This document shows positions 49,001 through 61,154 of a DNA stretch of 64,000 bases, piece by piece. The notes below the pieces were generated by a model that was not told the DNA's origin, ran no database searches, and worked only from the letters and a program-made list of their open reading frames with translations. Where the stretch lies: assembly GCA_009869945.1 (NCBI GenBank), contig WIXG01000032.1, positions 1 to 64,000 of the forward strand. The letters run 5' to 3'. Position 1 is the first letter of the stretch. Each line of letters starts with the position of its first letter. The position numbers and the translations under genes are program-made. This DNA is from Mesaphorura yosii. Its lineage: Eukaryota; Arthropoda; Collembola; Poduromorpha; Tullbergiidae.

Positions 49001-52000
49001 CGTTGGGAGAACCGGCCACAAAATGACAGACGGGGACAAAACGGTCTCGTTTGCCTGGTGCGTTTAGTCGAAAGGTTAATTTTGTGTGCTCACAAAATAT
49101 GCTCCTCGAGGGACGAAACCTCCGGGCAACTGCCGTGACGGCAGCCAAGGTGCGACGACCAATCACCTTTTTATGCCGCGCAAATAAATTTCGGAATTTT
49201 GCAATTTCTCAGCCTGCATTCATAATATTCTTGAATGCCTTTCTCGTCTGCGATCTCCATAAACAAATAAAAGTAGTCTGCGGCCTGGCTTACGACTTGT
49301 TTACTCGAGCACCTTCGCACCCAGTCACAGTCCTTCCCTCACTTGGATTTAGTCTTCCAGGGGATACTAAAAAATAAAATATTGTACAATAATAAAAACG
49401 AGAAGCTGAGAAAACAGGCCGATGCGAATTCCAGAAATTTGAGTGGGAAGATTTCGTTCGTAAATCTTTTTCCTGGTTACTTTTATTTTCCAATTGTAGT
49501 GAGCGAAATAAATGCAAGTTTGGTTTGGAATTTATGGCTGGCTGAAATTATTCATGAGTTGGATTGCAGCGAGCAGGAGTCGCTGATTGAAGTCCAGCCC
49601 AGCCCAGGCCAGAGCCGGACGCTAGAGCCGTTCTTGCTTCAACTGCTTGTGCTGAGCGGTGGCTGGTTGCTTTGGGCGCTGTGTCGTAATTGTCCAGAGT
49701 GAGGACAGCTTATGCAAATGTGAGTGAACTCTGATACGTGATACGCTTTGAGTGCATCAGATAGTGTGTCACTAAATTGGTTTACTAATGTGTTCTGAAT
49801 TACTTTGTTATTGTTTTCCTGTGCGACAAAAATCATTACCAGCCACGTAACGTGCAACGTGCAATGTGCTTTTCGCTTTGTCCGTGCCTTTGCTTACCTG
49901 CGCTGCTCTGTACACGAGCGCATAATTTATTCACATCCAGAAAGAGAAACGAACGACGCGCCATCGCCATGTACAAGAGCGTATAAATGTACACTTTCAG
50001 TTTCCGGTCAACTGTCATCATAAAACTGGAATAATAATGCGCCAGCCCAGGCATCCAGACAGCCAGCCAACTTGGTCTCTTCGGCTGGGAAATTTCCATG
50101 TACGACAATCACTGCATTGCTCACATTTGCACAAGACACGGAGCAGCAAACCTCCCAAAATCTATAATTTAGCTGGGTTCGAGTTTTCCATTGTTTTCTG
50201 CATGCCTCCATGCGTTATTGTATTTCTTTCAATCTTGTAGTTGTATTGTAGGTCAGACCGCGACCGACCGGCTTGAATCTCATTATCTCTGTATTGATTT
50301 CCATGCGTTGCGGTCTCCGCCGAGTCGTACGCATCGATCAGGCATGCCTGCATATGCTGGAATTAGCATTCGCATTCGCAATCGCAATTCTCATCTATAG
50401 CTGGATGCATGTGAATTCCATATGGAGTCGCATAAGACAAGAGTTACCTTGAGCCTGAGCCCAGTTTTAAATGACAGCTAACGGGTGTGCATGCACATGG
50501 GACATGAGGCCACACAAATTGACAAAATTGCGTATTTGCGAAATAGTGAAAAAGCGAAATAGTGAAATGTGAAGCAGAAAAGTCGCGTCGTCGTAGTGCA
50601 AAGATGTGACGTAGATTTGCAGAGTCGAACGACGGAGTAACACACACACACACAGGGTAACTCAATTGTGCATCGTGCTGCTTGACATGAATATTAACAT
50701 TCGCCATTCGCCCTTTTAGTCTCGTTTTGTTTTACCAGAGATTTAGGTCAAAACATGTAAAACATGAAACACAAATTTTAAATAGACAGCATTGCACGAA
50801 GATGGCACGCTGGCGCTGCACTGCACTGCTGAATGTTAAGTTCAATTAGCACAGAGCGCAGCGTCGCAATTTTATTTGCGACTCACTCATTTTGGGCCGC
50901 GTTTGAGTTTTTGGAAGCCGCGAACTCGTAAGCCGGGTTTCATGTAGATAACAATGATGAGAAATCATGCAATTAGTCGTCGTGCAGTCGCACAGTTTTA
51001 ATTCGAGTTGTTCGAGCTTTAAATCACAGCCGCGTCGTAATTCAGATCAAACATGCAGTCGCGTTCGTATTCGCATTCGAATGTGTGTCAGAAGAGCAGA
51101 GAATCGCGACTCGCAATTGCAGTGCAGTAATGATAATGGCAATAATAATAATGCGACTGCTAAAAGTGAGTATAATTTGACATGATGAGATGACACGACC
51201 GAGCCGAGCCTTGCTCTGGCAAGGCGCGAGATGACGACGAGGCGGAGACAGGGCAGCAGCGCATAGAAGACGATGTTGACGACAGCGACGGCGTAAACAC
51301 ACATGCGAATTATATTTTTTGACCTCGTAACTCTTTTTCCCAAACGCTGTACTCAAGCAGTTTAGTACAGCAAAGAGCAAAAGAGCTGAGCGGACACGCA
51401 GGAAACAAGCACAGATTTGAATCCTACTTTCTTGCATTTTAATTCCATGCCATGCCATACCGAGTCGTGTCAAGACAATGACGCGAAATTTGTGCGAAAT
51501 GTGAGCAGAGAAAATGCACACAGAAGTTCCGTACTCTAAAGTTCTAGAAATTGAAGGTATCGACTCATTCCGCATTTGATTCACATTGTAATAAACTCGA
51601 TCATTTTCATTTTGAGTCTGGTGGCAACAAGTACAACAAGTAAATGGCAGAATTCTCGAATATGACAGAAGAGCATCTCCGCATCGGCATCACAACGGCA
51701 ATGCCCGCAATGCAAATGGACAAATATGCATCATCACGACGGCAAGACGAATACGTGTATACGAGCGTACGTGCAAAGGCGCAACATTGTATCGACTCAC
51801 ATCCTCAACGCGATCCAACAATGAATCGAACGCAATGCAACAATGTTCCTCGCTCCGGGCAATTTTACTTCGTACTCACATTCGTACTCTATTTGGGTTC
51901 AATTTTTCATGGCACGGCACAGCATTCGAGTTTCACGTCGTCCGCCGTCTTACAACAAACAGTTGAGAAATTTAGAATGGGAACTCGCGCTCGTCCCTCG

Positions 52001-55000
52001 CACAAAAATGTTTCAGAAAAAGCTCTACTTTGGCCCTCGCGTGCACGCAGGCAGAGCAGAGGCGAGGGTAGTGCGGGCCCAAGAAGCACAGCAACCAGCA
52101 ACCCTTCCGCCGTTCCTCTGCTTCGGCTCTGCTCTCGGATTCTGATGCTCTTTCTTCTTTTCATCTTCATCGCTGCTTGCCTGGCTCGGCTCTTGAACAC
52201 ATCTCTCATCTTTTTCCCGTGCATGCAGCACATCAGCTGACTCAAGTGCGAATTTACAACACAATACCCTGTAATGATAATGAGTGCAGCCGCCGCGGCT
52301 GTGAGCAGCGGGATCAATTTGGAACAATGTGTGGTACAGTTATTCTCCGCGTACGCGTACGTGTGCCACCATCGTTGAGTAGTAATTTAGTATGCATTCA
52401 TTTAGCATGCACTTTTGTACTGAGTTGAACGCGAAGCTCGAACAAGAATCAATCGCCGATCGCTCGATCCACCACACCGATGCCGACTCGCTGACCATTA
52501 AATAATTGCGTATGACAACATGCAATTACGGATGCGAGTCAACCAGCGAGCTAAGCACAGTCTTCAGTTGTTTTGTTGTTTCGTATCGCAGCGTGCTGCT
52601 TCCCAAAACATGTGTAAATCTGAAATGTTTACAAACTTGAAACTTGTTCTCTGCTTCTCGTGCATCATGTTGCGATCTGCTATCCGGCGCACTGCCTCTG
52701 CCTGTATGCTTGGCGTTTGGCACTCGCAGAATTTCAATGACATTCGTTGACACTGCAAAATAGCAGCAAAATGTGTACGCGAATGCGAATTCAGGCGGAC
52801 GCACTACGAATTAGCATTTCTATTTCTGCCCGCAATTGCAATTGGCGTCGAATAGCGCAGCGTGAATTGTCGCGTCGCAGGTTTCCTGTTGACATATTCC
52901 GATTGCGATTAGGATTGCTGTTCTATTTTTAGCAGAGGTGAGACTCGTGCCTCTTCCACGCACACATCACAGAGAATCGACGGTGACAGTCGCAAGCAAC
53001 GAAGAATCATTAACTTTTATGCGGTGCACAGCAAAAATGAGCAACGCACAAGCTCGGCTCGTCGCGTCGCGTCTCGCTGCCGAACGTGGAATGCTCATGC
53101 TAATAATACTACAAGATAAAATAATAATAATAATATAGTTAGTCATTCATTATGAATGTGTAAAGTGGGCCATGGGAAGTTGCAAAAGAGAGAAGACAAC
53201 GAACAGCGACGAGACATTAACAGCGTAGCGTAGCATTTAGCCTGCGTCAATGTTCGGAACGTGCGTGCATTCGCACTGCAATGTTGTGTCTTCTGAAATC
53301 GTAATAATCATCATCACAACAATGAAATTATGCAAAAGCAAAATAAAGTGTACTGTCCATCTGCGCCACAAACATTGTTGCTGTCGTTCGTATTGATTGT
53401 TGTAACACCGCCTGCCTGCCTGAAAGTGTTGTAAAGTATTTCATCGTGAGCGATTGCTCAAATTTTGCTTGGCTTGGCTTGGCGCTTGGTGCTGCCACCG
53501 CCAAGCGCACTCGTGCTCGGGGTGACTGTCTCAATCTCCTGACATTGAGCTCAAACAACCAAAGAATTCTGAGTTGCCTGCATTCTTAACCGCTACACGC
53601 CTGTGCTGCGAAAATATTCATCACGACTGTACCATTTTTACGTCCCAACAAGCAGTTCATTTATTCAATTCCGCAATGGCAATTCTGCAATGGGAAAAAT
53701 GGCGTTACGAAGAATTCAATTTTCTTAATTTAACTTGCTTGTGGCTTTCGCACAGTCTGCTCTGAGCTGCGCTGGGCTCTCCTCCATGCTTGGCTGATTA
53801 GCATCTGATCCCTTCGCTGTTTGGTGATGCAATTTTCTGATGTTGCTATGAAGCTGCCCCGCTGCTCCGTTGGTTGGTTGGTTAACTCGTGCACCATTCC
53901 GCATGGATTAGCATGCGACAAGCGACTTGGGCAAGTGTACGTTTTAACCTGCTAATTGTCTGCTTGACTGCGCGTCATTGCAGGCTGCAGACTCCGAGCG
54001 CGGAGTGCTTCTTTCTCCTGCCCACGTCTCAGTCTCGGCATCGGCACCGGCTTTGCGTTGTCGCGATGGAAGAAAGTGAACAAAGAAATTGTTTGGGATT
54101 TCAGTTTTTATTCTTTGTGAAGTGGCATTGTACATCATTCTCATCCAACTAACGGGCCCACACTAGCCAAGCAGCCAGTGAGGGAAAGGAAAGTAGCCAC
54201 CGCCACGACGATCTCGCGTCGCCCTTTCCGTGTCTGTTCTGCGCCTTCATATTTCTGCCATGCTCTCCGCCGTGCACTCCGACGGTATGGTCGTCGTAGT
54301 TCTCTGTGGCGATGGCAGGCAGGCAGGAGAGAAACTTTTAGTTTCACTAAACAACTGACTGGAGATTTTCAAATCGATCTGTCTATTACTTCTACTGCGA
54401 ACGCTCGCTCTTCGCCTGGCCTTCCTTGCCCGCCGTGCTGTGCTCTGTGGAACTTTTACTCTGCTTTCCCACTCGAGCAGACGACTTGCCCTTACTCGTG
54501 CATCGTGCTTCATCCTGGCTGGCGTGCTCTGCTTTTGCTTTGGTTCGTTCGTAGTCGAAGTACGAAAGAGGAAAAAGGAAACCGAAAAGTTTCAGATGCT
54601 TTCGTATCGTGACTGCACGTGTTCCAACGACAGTGCACCGCGGTCTGTGCCACGCCACGGCTGTGGCGTGCGTGCCTGTGCTTACGTCTGTTTATAAATA
54701 ACGCTGGCAAGAAATGAAAAGTCGACCCGACGCTGAGCTGAGCTGCTATTTGGAAGAGAAAGCAAGCCGACAATATGCTCTGCCAAGGAGGACAAAGCAG
54801 AGAGCGCAGAGGAATGTGTCATTTCATGCGAGCAGTTTGTTTACAGTTCGTTCACTTGACCAACCGACTGCTCGACGATTCCGCGGTTCGCCCGGTCGAT
54901 TATTTTGCATCGCATCTCCGTCCCGTCACGCCAATTATCAGGTATGGAGGCAGGAGTCACGTCACGTCACGCCGAGTCACTGCCGCCGCAGTGCTCCGAA

Positions 55001-58000
55001 TAATAATATCAAGTAACAATAAAGGGAACCTCAAGTATTGATCGGAAGCTGCAAAAAATGTGCCGCTTGTAAATAGGAAGAGCGGGCAGGACGCGGAAGA
55101 AAGTTTCTCGTCGAGAAAGACTGAAAGAGTCAGTCAGCCGCCCAGAAGCCACGCAGCCACACGAGCCAACCTGGCTGTGGCAAAAGCAAAGTATCTTCTC
55201 AGAAAATGTGCTTGCTTTCTTTTCTTTCCTTCTCAACTTTCACATTCTCACTGCCTCGCCGTCCTCGTCCTCTTCGTCGGTGGTGGTGGATTCTTGTTGC
55301 TGTTTCTCAATTTCCTCTTTCGCAGCCTGCCTGCGAAAGCACGCGCCCTGCGCCGTGGTCGGTCGTGGGATTGTAATCTGAGTGCCGCCAAAGTTCTGCT
55401 TCTTCTTCTTCTTCTTCTGCTCGTGTCACTCACTTGCTTTCCTCAATACGTTTTCAACTTTTCTTCAACCTTTTCAATTATTCATTATATTAAGGGTAGT
55501 GCAGGCGGCCGCATTGCCGTGTTGTGCGAGATGAGAGACAAGAGAAAGATTGGACAGATACATTGCCATGCCATGCCTTTTCTCTGCTCCGCGTTGCACT
55601 GCTCCGTTTGACGTGGCTCGCGGTGGCTCTGAGACGAATGAGTTTCACTCGCCAGTCCGAAGCACACCACATTTTATAGATTATTTGAGCGAAATTCCAC
55701 GTGCGAGTGGAAGGTGTTATTATTGTCCGAATGCAATGCAATCCTCTCCTCCAGTCCGTCCGCGCACTGGCACTCGACTCGGCCTGCGAGTGAAGACAAT
55801 TATTTCTCGGAGAAAGTGAAATAAAACGGAGAAAGAGAGATAAAACAAAATTAGAATCTTCTTCCTTAGAAATTTATTGACCATTTCAATAATAACCCGT
55901 GACCGTGACTGGCCAAGCGTTTGTTCTGGGGCTCAGCCACGAGATGGCCGTGGCTCCTTTGGCCAATGGGCCCTCCACCTAGTACACGGGTCGTGGGTTA
56001 ATTGGGCTCGGATGGAAAGCGCAGGCAGGCCGACTTGACAGAGGCACCTTGCCAGAATAGCATAGCGGATTAAATTGAATCAAAAACAAGAGCGTTGTTA
56101 TGATTATGGTGATAGTCACACCAGTGCATCAGTATCACCATCAAAGCATGAGCCTTCAGCCCGCAGGCATAAAATCTCCATCCACTACGGCCACAGCCAA
56201 GCACAGGAGTCTGAATCATTGACGAAGAGTAAACAGCGTCCACAATCGCAATCGCGTATCGCGCCAGCCACCGCGTCTCGCGTCCCCTCACGCCGCCGCC
56301 GCATCACCTGCCCTGCGTTCGTCCTGCGTCTGATTCGCATTGTTTTCGCATACACGCGACTGCGACTGTGGCCCATATTGTGCTTTGTGCGGTGCGTGTT
56401 TGCAGAGATTTTAGCACATTTAAAGTTCAGGCAGCTCTGAATTTATGTGGGCCACCAACCAGAACACACAACACGCCATTTTTGTACCAAATTTGGGTAC
56501 ATCCTAAAATAAGAATCACGATAACAGAGCCAAAGTCTTGTTTCGCATTCGCGTCTTTGTCTCACGTTTAAAAGACACGCAAGACGCAATCCACGTCAGA
56601 AATAGAAACAGCTTCATTTTGTTACTGTGGGCAGACGGTAATGGTAAGGTAATAATTATTACACTGCGATATTTGGTCCAACCACCGCGGTGACAACTTG
56701 TTAACTCGCATCCTTTAATCCACCGTTAACTCGCTTCACTGCTGCTGCTGGCGAGAGCGTGCAAGTACCGCTTGAAACATGAATGACGAGCGTTATGACG
56801 ACGAAAGACTGCAAAGAACTCTGCGACATTTTTCATCTCTGCTCTGTTCTGAGGGGTATGTCAGCGTCTCGATTTCGACGCACCCACACAGACCAGGCCA
56901 GGCCAGACACACGTTTTGATTGATTGCATGCTCGCATAATGCACAGCTGTAATTACCTTGATTATTACATTATAACCTGGCATGTTTACTATTATTATTT
57001 ATTGTTACGTAACAATCACCTCGTACTCGCGGTTCACGTGCTGCTACGTGCAGCCAGCTTGTGCTTGACCCGATCAAGACTGTGTTGAAAGAGCGCCACT
57101 GCTCTCGCTATTTGCTATTTGGGCCGGCACGCGCTGGCAAATTCTGATCCCGTTTCAACGCTTTGACAAAATTCGGAAGCATTTTTGCATGAGACCGGGT
57201 CGCAAATCGCATGTGATTACGCAACTGACGATGCAAATCACACAAACAGTTTAGTTATTTGGCTAATTTGGATTGAATGAGTGAGGGGCTGAGGATTGAA
57301 GAGGTTACAGACTACAATTCTTACAGCAGCACGAATTGCAACTTCACCGTGTTCTACATCGCTCAGCACAATAAAACCGTGCCCGCCGTCCTTTCACTTT
57401 TGGCGCCTGCAGTAGCTCAGCAATGTTTCAATTCGCAGCAAACAAGTAACTGAGCATTTACGTAACGCGGTGTTAAATGCGTCGTAATTGGTGCTAACTT
57501 GCGATTTGCGAAGCCACCAAAACAACCCAACCCAACCCAAGTGTCTGTTGGTGCCCAGAGCTTTGGTGTCCAGATCAGGCCAGAAATTCACAAACGCACA
57601 GCCGTTTCGCACGTTTCGCATGCGACCAGACACGACTGCCAGAGGCCGGCCCGATTTCGATTTCAAGGTTCCGCGTTTATTAGTCCATGAACGAGGCTCT
57701 GAATTACATTATAATTAAAATTAGGTCAAGTGAGTTGATTTAAAACAGAGACGAGCTCTCCATCTTTTGCACTTGCACTGCTCTCTGCTGCCTTCGCGAA
57801 TCGCGGTGTAGTGACACATAAATTAATAGCCGTTAATACGACTACATGTAAATTAAATGTTGTTATTTTGAGAGAGTTTCTTGTTACTCTTTACTACAGT
57901 GTATAAAGTTGGGTTTACTGCACTTTGGCGAGAATGGCGAAAAGAGCAACGGTGAAGAGGCTGACGGCTGATGAGTGAATGTAATAAAAATTGTCTTGTA

Positions 58001-61000
58001 AACTCTCACTTTTGCGGCGACCAATGCTATCGTGCAGCAGAGGGTTATGGCTGTATAATTGTTAATACTCGGGCTCAGCAAGCACGGCAAGCAGCTCTTC
58101 ATTGTTGAACTCACTCGTATTATTGTTGTGTTGCTGGGAGGAGTTGAACTCGTAAAAAGTACGTAAAAAGCGCATGCGGCACAGGCAACGGGCCATCTTC
58201 TACAAAGTAGTGGCATGCAATGCCAATTTTATGCGGCGAAGGCATCGTTTTACGACCGTGCTCGAAAAGTAAGACACTTTCATGATGTGTTGAACCATAA
58301 AGCGATTAATTACACATTACAATACTCTCGACTGATGACGCAGTACAGGACGAGACACGAGATCCGCATCATCACTCGGGATCGTAAACAGCAAAAGAGG
58401 AGTTTACAATTTAATTAAGCACCGCTGCGGGTAATTAAATGGGATGTGATGCAAAAACTGAAAACAAAACCTAGGATGCTGTGATGCTGATGTTTCGAGA
58501 TTTACGATTGCGCCCCGCATTTGTTGGCACAATTACGACCTGACACTTTGCCCGTGCGTTCTGCGTGATGATGACTTGATTGCATTCTCTTTGCTCTGAC
58601 TTTGCAGTCCGCGAACCGACTGCAGAAGAGGCCGTGCGAGGACGCAGAAATGGGCTCCAGCATGGGCGTCGGCGGAGGCGAGAACTACGAGCCACCGGCC
58701 AAACTGGCGTCAATGTCTGGAGGTAGTGGACCAGCAATCAACGGAAGCCGATCCTCGAACCCTCCCGGAAGCTCCTTCAACAAGCCCAAGCAGAAACTGA
58801 AACTGGCCAACTCTGGAAGCGGCGGACCAGGTAAGTGCCCCGACCCGGCTCGTCGATGCTCAAACTCTGAGTATGCTCATTCTGCAATTGGAAAACTTCC
58901 TTCAGACATTGTCGAGCTGAGCAGCAGCACAAAGGCGAATCCGAAGCCAGGACGCAAGCCCAACAACGGAAGCGGAGCGACGGCGAGCAGCTCAGCCAAT
59001 GCTGGCAGCAGCAGCAGCAACAGTACAAATCACCTCAATCACGTGTCCAACAACTCCTTGCCATCGTCAGGGGCAAACAATGGCTCGATCTCCTTCACGT
59101 CGTCCAACATTGACCTCAAGTCGGACGCTGGCCTTCTCGGCATGAACGCCTCCAGCACGGCCAGCAGCAGCATGTCCGCCTTCGACGACCTGGACGAGTG
59201 CGCAGCGGCCATCGAGAAGGACGCGGCCAACTCCAACGGGTCGTCCATGATGGCGAGTCTGATGGGTCTGAACGGGGAGCCCGAGGGCATGATTCCCTCG
59301 GACACCCTCAAAGATCTCATTTCGGAAATTTCTGACCTGAACCCAGACTTCATGGGCGACTTTGACTTTGACGATGATCACAGCATGGAGATGAGCACAG
59401 GAATTTCACTGCTTGCCAATTCGCTAAACACGAGCTCGCAGAATGGCGACAGCGGTGCTGTGAACAGCACGCCGACGAATTCCAACCCGATGATGACCAA
59501 CAGTTATGGGCTTGAGATGGGCATGTACGGCAACAACAACATGAGCCAGCCCCACTCTGGCCAGCAGCAGCAGCAGCACGGCGGTCACCACAACCCCGTG
59601 GCTCCCGTCACGCCGACCGCCAGCTCAACCAACTCGTCGCCTCGGCTGAGCCACGCGAAGCACGAGACTGAGATGTCGACGAGCAGTTCCTTCTCGACCC
59701 CCACCACGCCTTCGTCGTCCATGTCGCATTCCAACAACACCAACGCATCGTCTGCGCTGGACAACGCCATTGGAAACCGAGGTCTTTCTCACTGCGCGGG
59801 TCCGAGTCCTGCGGCTGCCTCGACGGCGAGTCCCCTCGCCTCGCAACTCAACTCGCACCACCCCTCCCAAACTCCGCCGTACTGCTCCACGGGCTCGGCA
59901 CACTTTGACAGCATGTCGCCGAGTGCTGGCGGAGGGGCTGCTCAGCAGAGTCACTCGGGAAGCTCCACGCCGACCTCAAACTACGGACCACCCACCCGAG
60001 TGCCAACCCCGTCCTCTGGCTCAAAGACCAACAACCCTCCGAGTGCGGGCGGAGGAGGAGCGACGCGCATTCCGTACACTTCGCCCAGTGTTCACGACAG
60101 TCCGGCGGCCCAGACACTCAAGCAAATGGCCGAGCAGCACCAGCACAAGGCTAACCAGATGGGCATCAACAGCTACAGCAAATCGACCCCTCCGAATTCC
60201 AACCCGAGCCCCGCGAGGTCGCCGTTCAACGGAGACTCATACGGGCCCGGGTTCAACAACCCAAGCAGTTCGGGATCGATGGGAGGAGGCGAGTACATCA
60301 ACCCGAGTTCTAGTCCGGTGTTCCCCAACGCGCGTACTCCATCGGGCACTGAGGCCATACAGGCGATGATGCGGAGCAATGAAGGTATTACCGTCCAGAT
60401 CAAGCAGGACACAAGCTCCCCGTACTACAATGTTATGCAGCAGCAGCAACAATCCATGGTGGCTCACGGACAGCAGCAGCAGCAGGCGCAGGGAAACTTC
60501 CCCCAAATGGACGGTCCCGGCATGAACCCTGCGGCCATATCCAAACGCAATGCACTTGCGCACCAACAGCAGCAACAAATGCTGGGGCAGCAGCCACCGC
60601 AACATCACAAAGTCCCTGGAATGAATGGCCCAGGCATGATGCCTGGCTCCGGCGCGGGACCCATGAACCCTATGGGCAACGGCCGGATTCCCACCCCGAC
60701 GAACGCGAACCCGATGTTGATGCAACAGCAACATTCTCCTCTGCACAACAAGTCTTTCAACCCTTCCACTGCCAACTCCCACCTCCACGCGCATCTCTCG
60801 TCGCCTCCTGTCAACCACCACGCCAACTCCGGACCTCCGCCGCATCTCCAGCACATGATGAATGCTGGCGTAGGCGTAGCACGTGGTGGCGGCGGAGGAC
60901 CGGGACCCGGTCCCAATGCAGCCGGCACGATTCATCACCACCAGCAACAACAGGCCGCCTACCAGCAGCAGCATCAGCAGCAGCATCAGCAGCAGGGCAC

Positions 61001-61154
61001 AGTGCACCACCAGCAGCAGCAGCTTATGTACAACTCTGGCAATCCGAATGGACCACAACAGGCGACCCACGGCACATCTGTTCAGATGAGTCAGTCGCAA
61101 CAGATGTCGATGTCACAGCAGCAGCAGCAGTCGGCAGGCAACTCTTCAATGCAG
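46059..61154 (+). CDS. mam: Mastermind, Notch transcriptional co-activator (3' end beyond the window)
   Basis: Coding exons are 46059-46355, 58608-58830 and 58906-61154 (923 aa so far). The last exon here ends at CAG before a GTACGT donor, so the gene continues to the right. Mastermind binds the Notch intracellular domain with CSL/Su(H) on DNA and recruits histone acetyltransferase. The first exon encodes the MAML-type helix (AVVDRLRRRVETY, later LLLRQRFLEAKAKK) plus a Lys/Ser-rich tail, the part that lies along the CSL-Notch groove. The next exons are low-complexity Ser/Asn/Gly/Pro with many Gln tracts of mixed CAG/CAA codons. An acidic amphipathic block at about residue 305-335 (LISEISDLNPDFMGDFDFDD) resembles the activation region of other Mastermind proteins. 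IKQD near residue 670 fits a SUMO consensus. An in-frame TAG 13 codons upstream (46020-46022) and A at -3 support the ATG at 46059. A 12.25-kb intron follows exon 1. The 75-nt intron at 58831-58905 is frame-preserving, so 25 extra residues appear if it is retained. Confidence 0.94.
50641..50654. repeat. (CA)7 microsatellite
   Basis: Seven tandem CA units inside mastermind intron 1. Confidence 0.9.
53119..53134. repeat. (AAT)5 microsatellite
   Basis: About five AAT triplets inside mastermind intron 1. Confidence 0.85.
55399..55418. repeat. (CTT)n microsatellite
   Basis: About six TTC/CTT triplets inside mastermind intron 1. In one plus-strand frame they create a leucine run that should not be read as protein. 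Confidence 0.85.
57001..57016. promoter_or_regulatory. 16-bp palindrome containing a PAR-bZIP consensus
   Basis: ATTGTTACGTAACAAT is a perfect palindrome. Its central ten bases, GTTACGTAAC, match the RTTAYGTAAY consensus bound by PAR-bZIP factors (Pdp1, Vrille and relatives). It lies in an AT-rich part of mastermind intron 1, 1.6 kb before the next exon. Binding is inferred only from the motif. Confidence 0.4.
58831..58905 (+). other. 75-nt frame-preserving intron of mastermind (possible exitron)
   Basis: GTAAGT donor after CCAG and a CTTCCTTCAG acceptor, both strong. The length is a multiple of three and there is no stop codon in the reading frame. Splicing gives GPDIVELSS; retention adds about 25 residues (including CPDPARRC) with two cysteines in an otherwise cysteine-poor protein. 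The length fits other introns in the window (59-97 nt), so splicing is the likelier default. Confidence 0.75.

Larger units (their letters stand above)
46356..58607 (+). other. mastermind intron 1 (12.25 kb)
   Basis: Begins GTAAGA after the exon encoding the Notch-binding helix and ends TTTGCAG before the exon encoding SANRLQ; the splice is phase 0. No nested gene could be supported on either strand. It holds microsatellites (CA at 50641, AAT at 53119, CTT at 55399) and a 16-bp palindrome with a bZIP consensus at 57001. One TGTGGGAA match to the CSL/Su(H) consensus lies near 47613-47620 on the minus strand, a number expected by chance. Confidence 0.85.

Noticed and set aside
51042-51584. 180-codon minus-strand frame inside mastermind intron 1
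   Set aside because: No recognisable domain, irregular composition and no splice or start context. Treated as chance.
800-54480. Matches to the CSL/Su(H) core such as TGTGGGAAA near 804-812 and GTGGGAA cores in mastermind intron 1
   Set aside because: An 8-mer with this degeneracy is expected about eight times in 64 kb on both strands. The visible matches are not clustered or paired.
59770-60369. 199-codon plus-strand frame rich in arginine, proline and threonine
   Set aside because: It lies in an alternative frame of the mastermind coding exon and has biased low-complexity composition; a shadow.
60237-61100. 287-codon minus-strand frame rich in leucine and arginine
   Set aside because: It is the antisense of the Gln-rich mastermind exon: CAG/CAA repeats read backward give leucine/valine runs. 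Long shadow frames are expected there.
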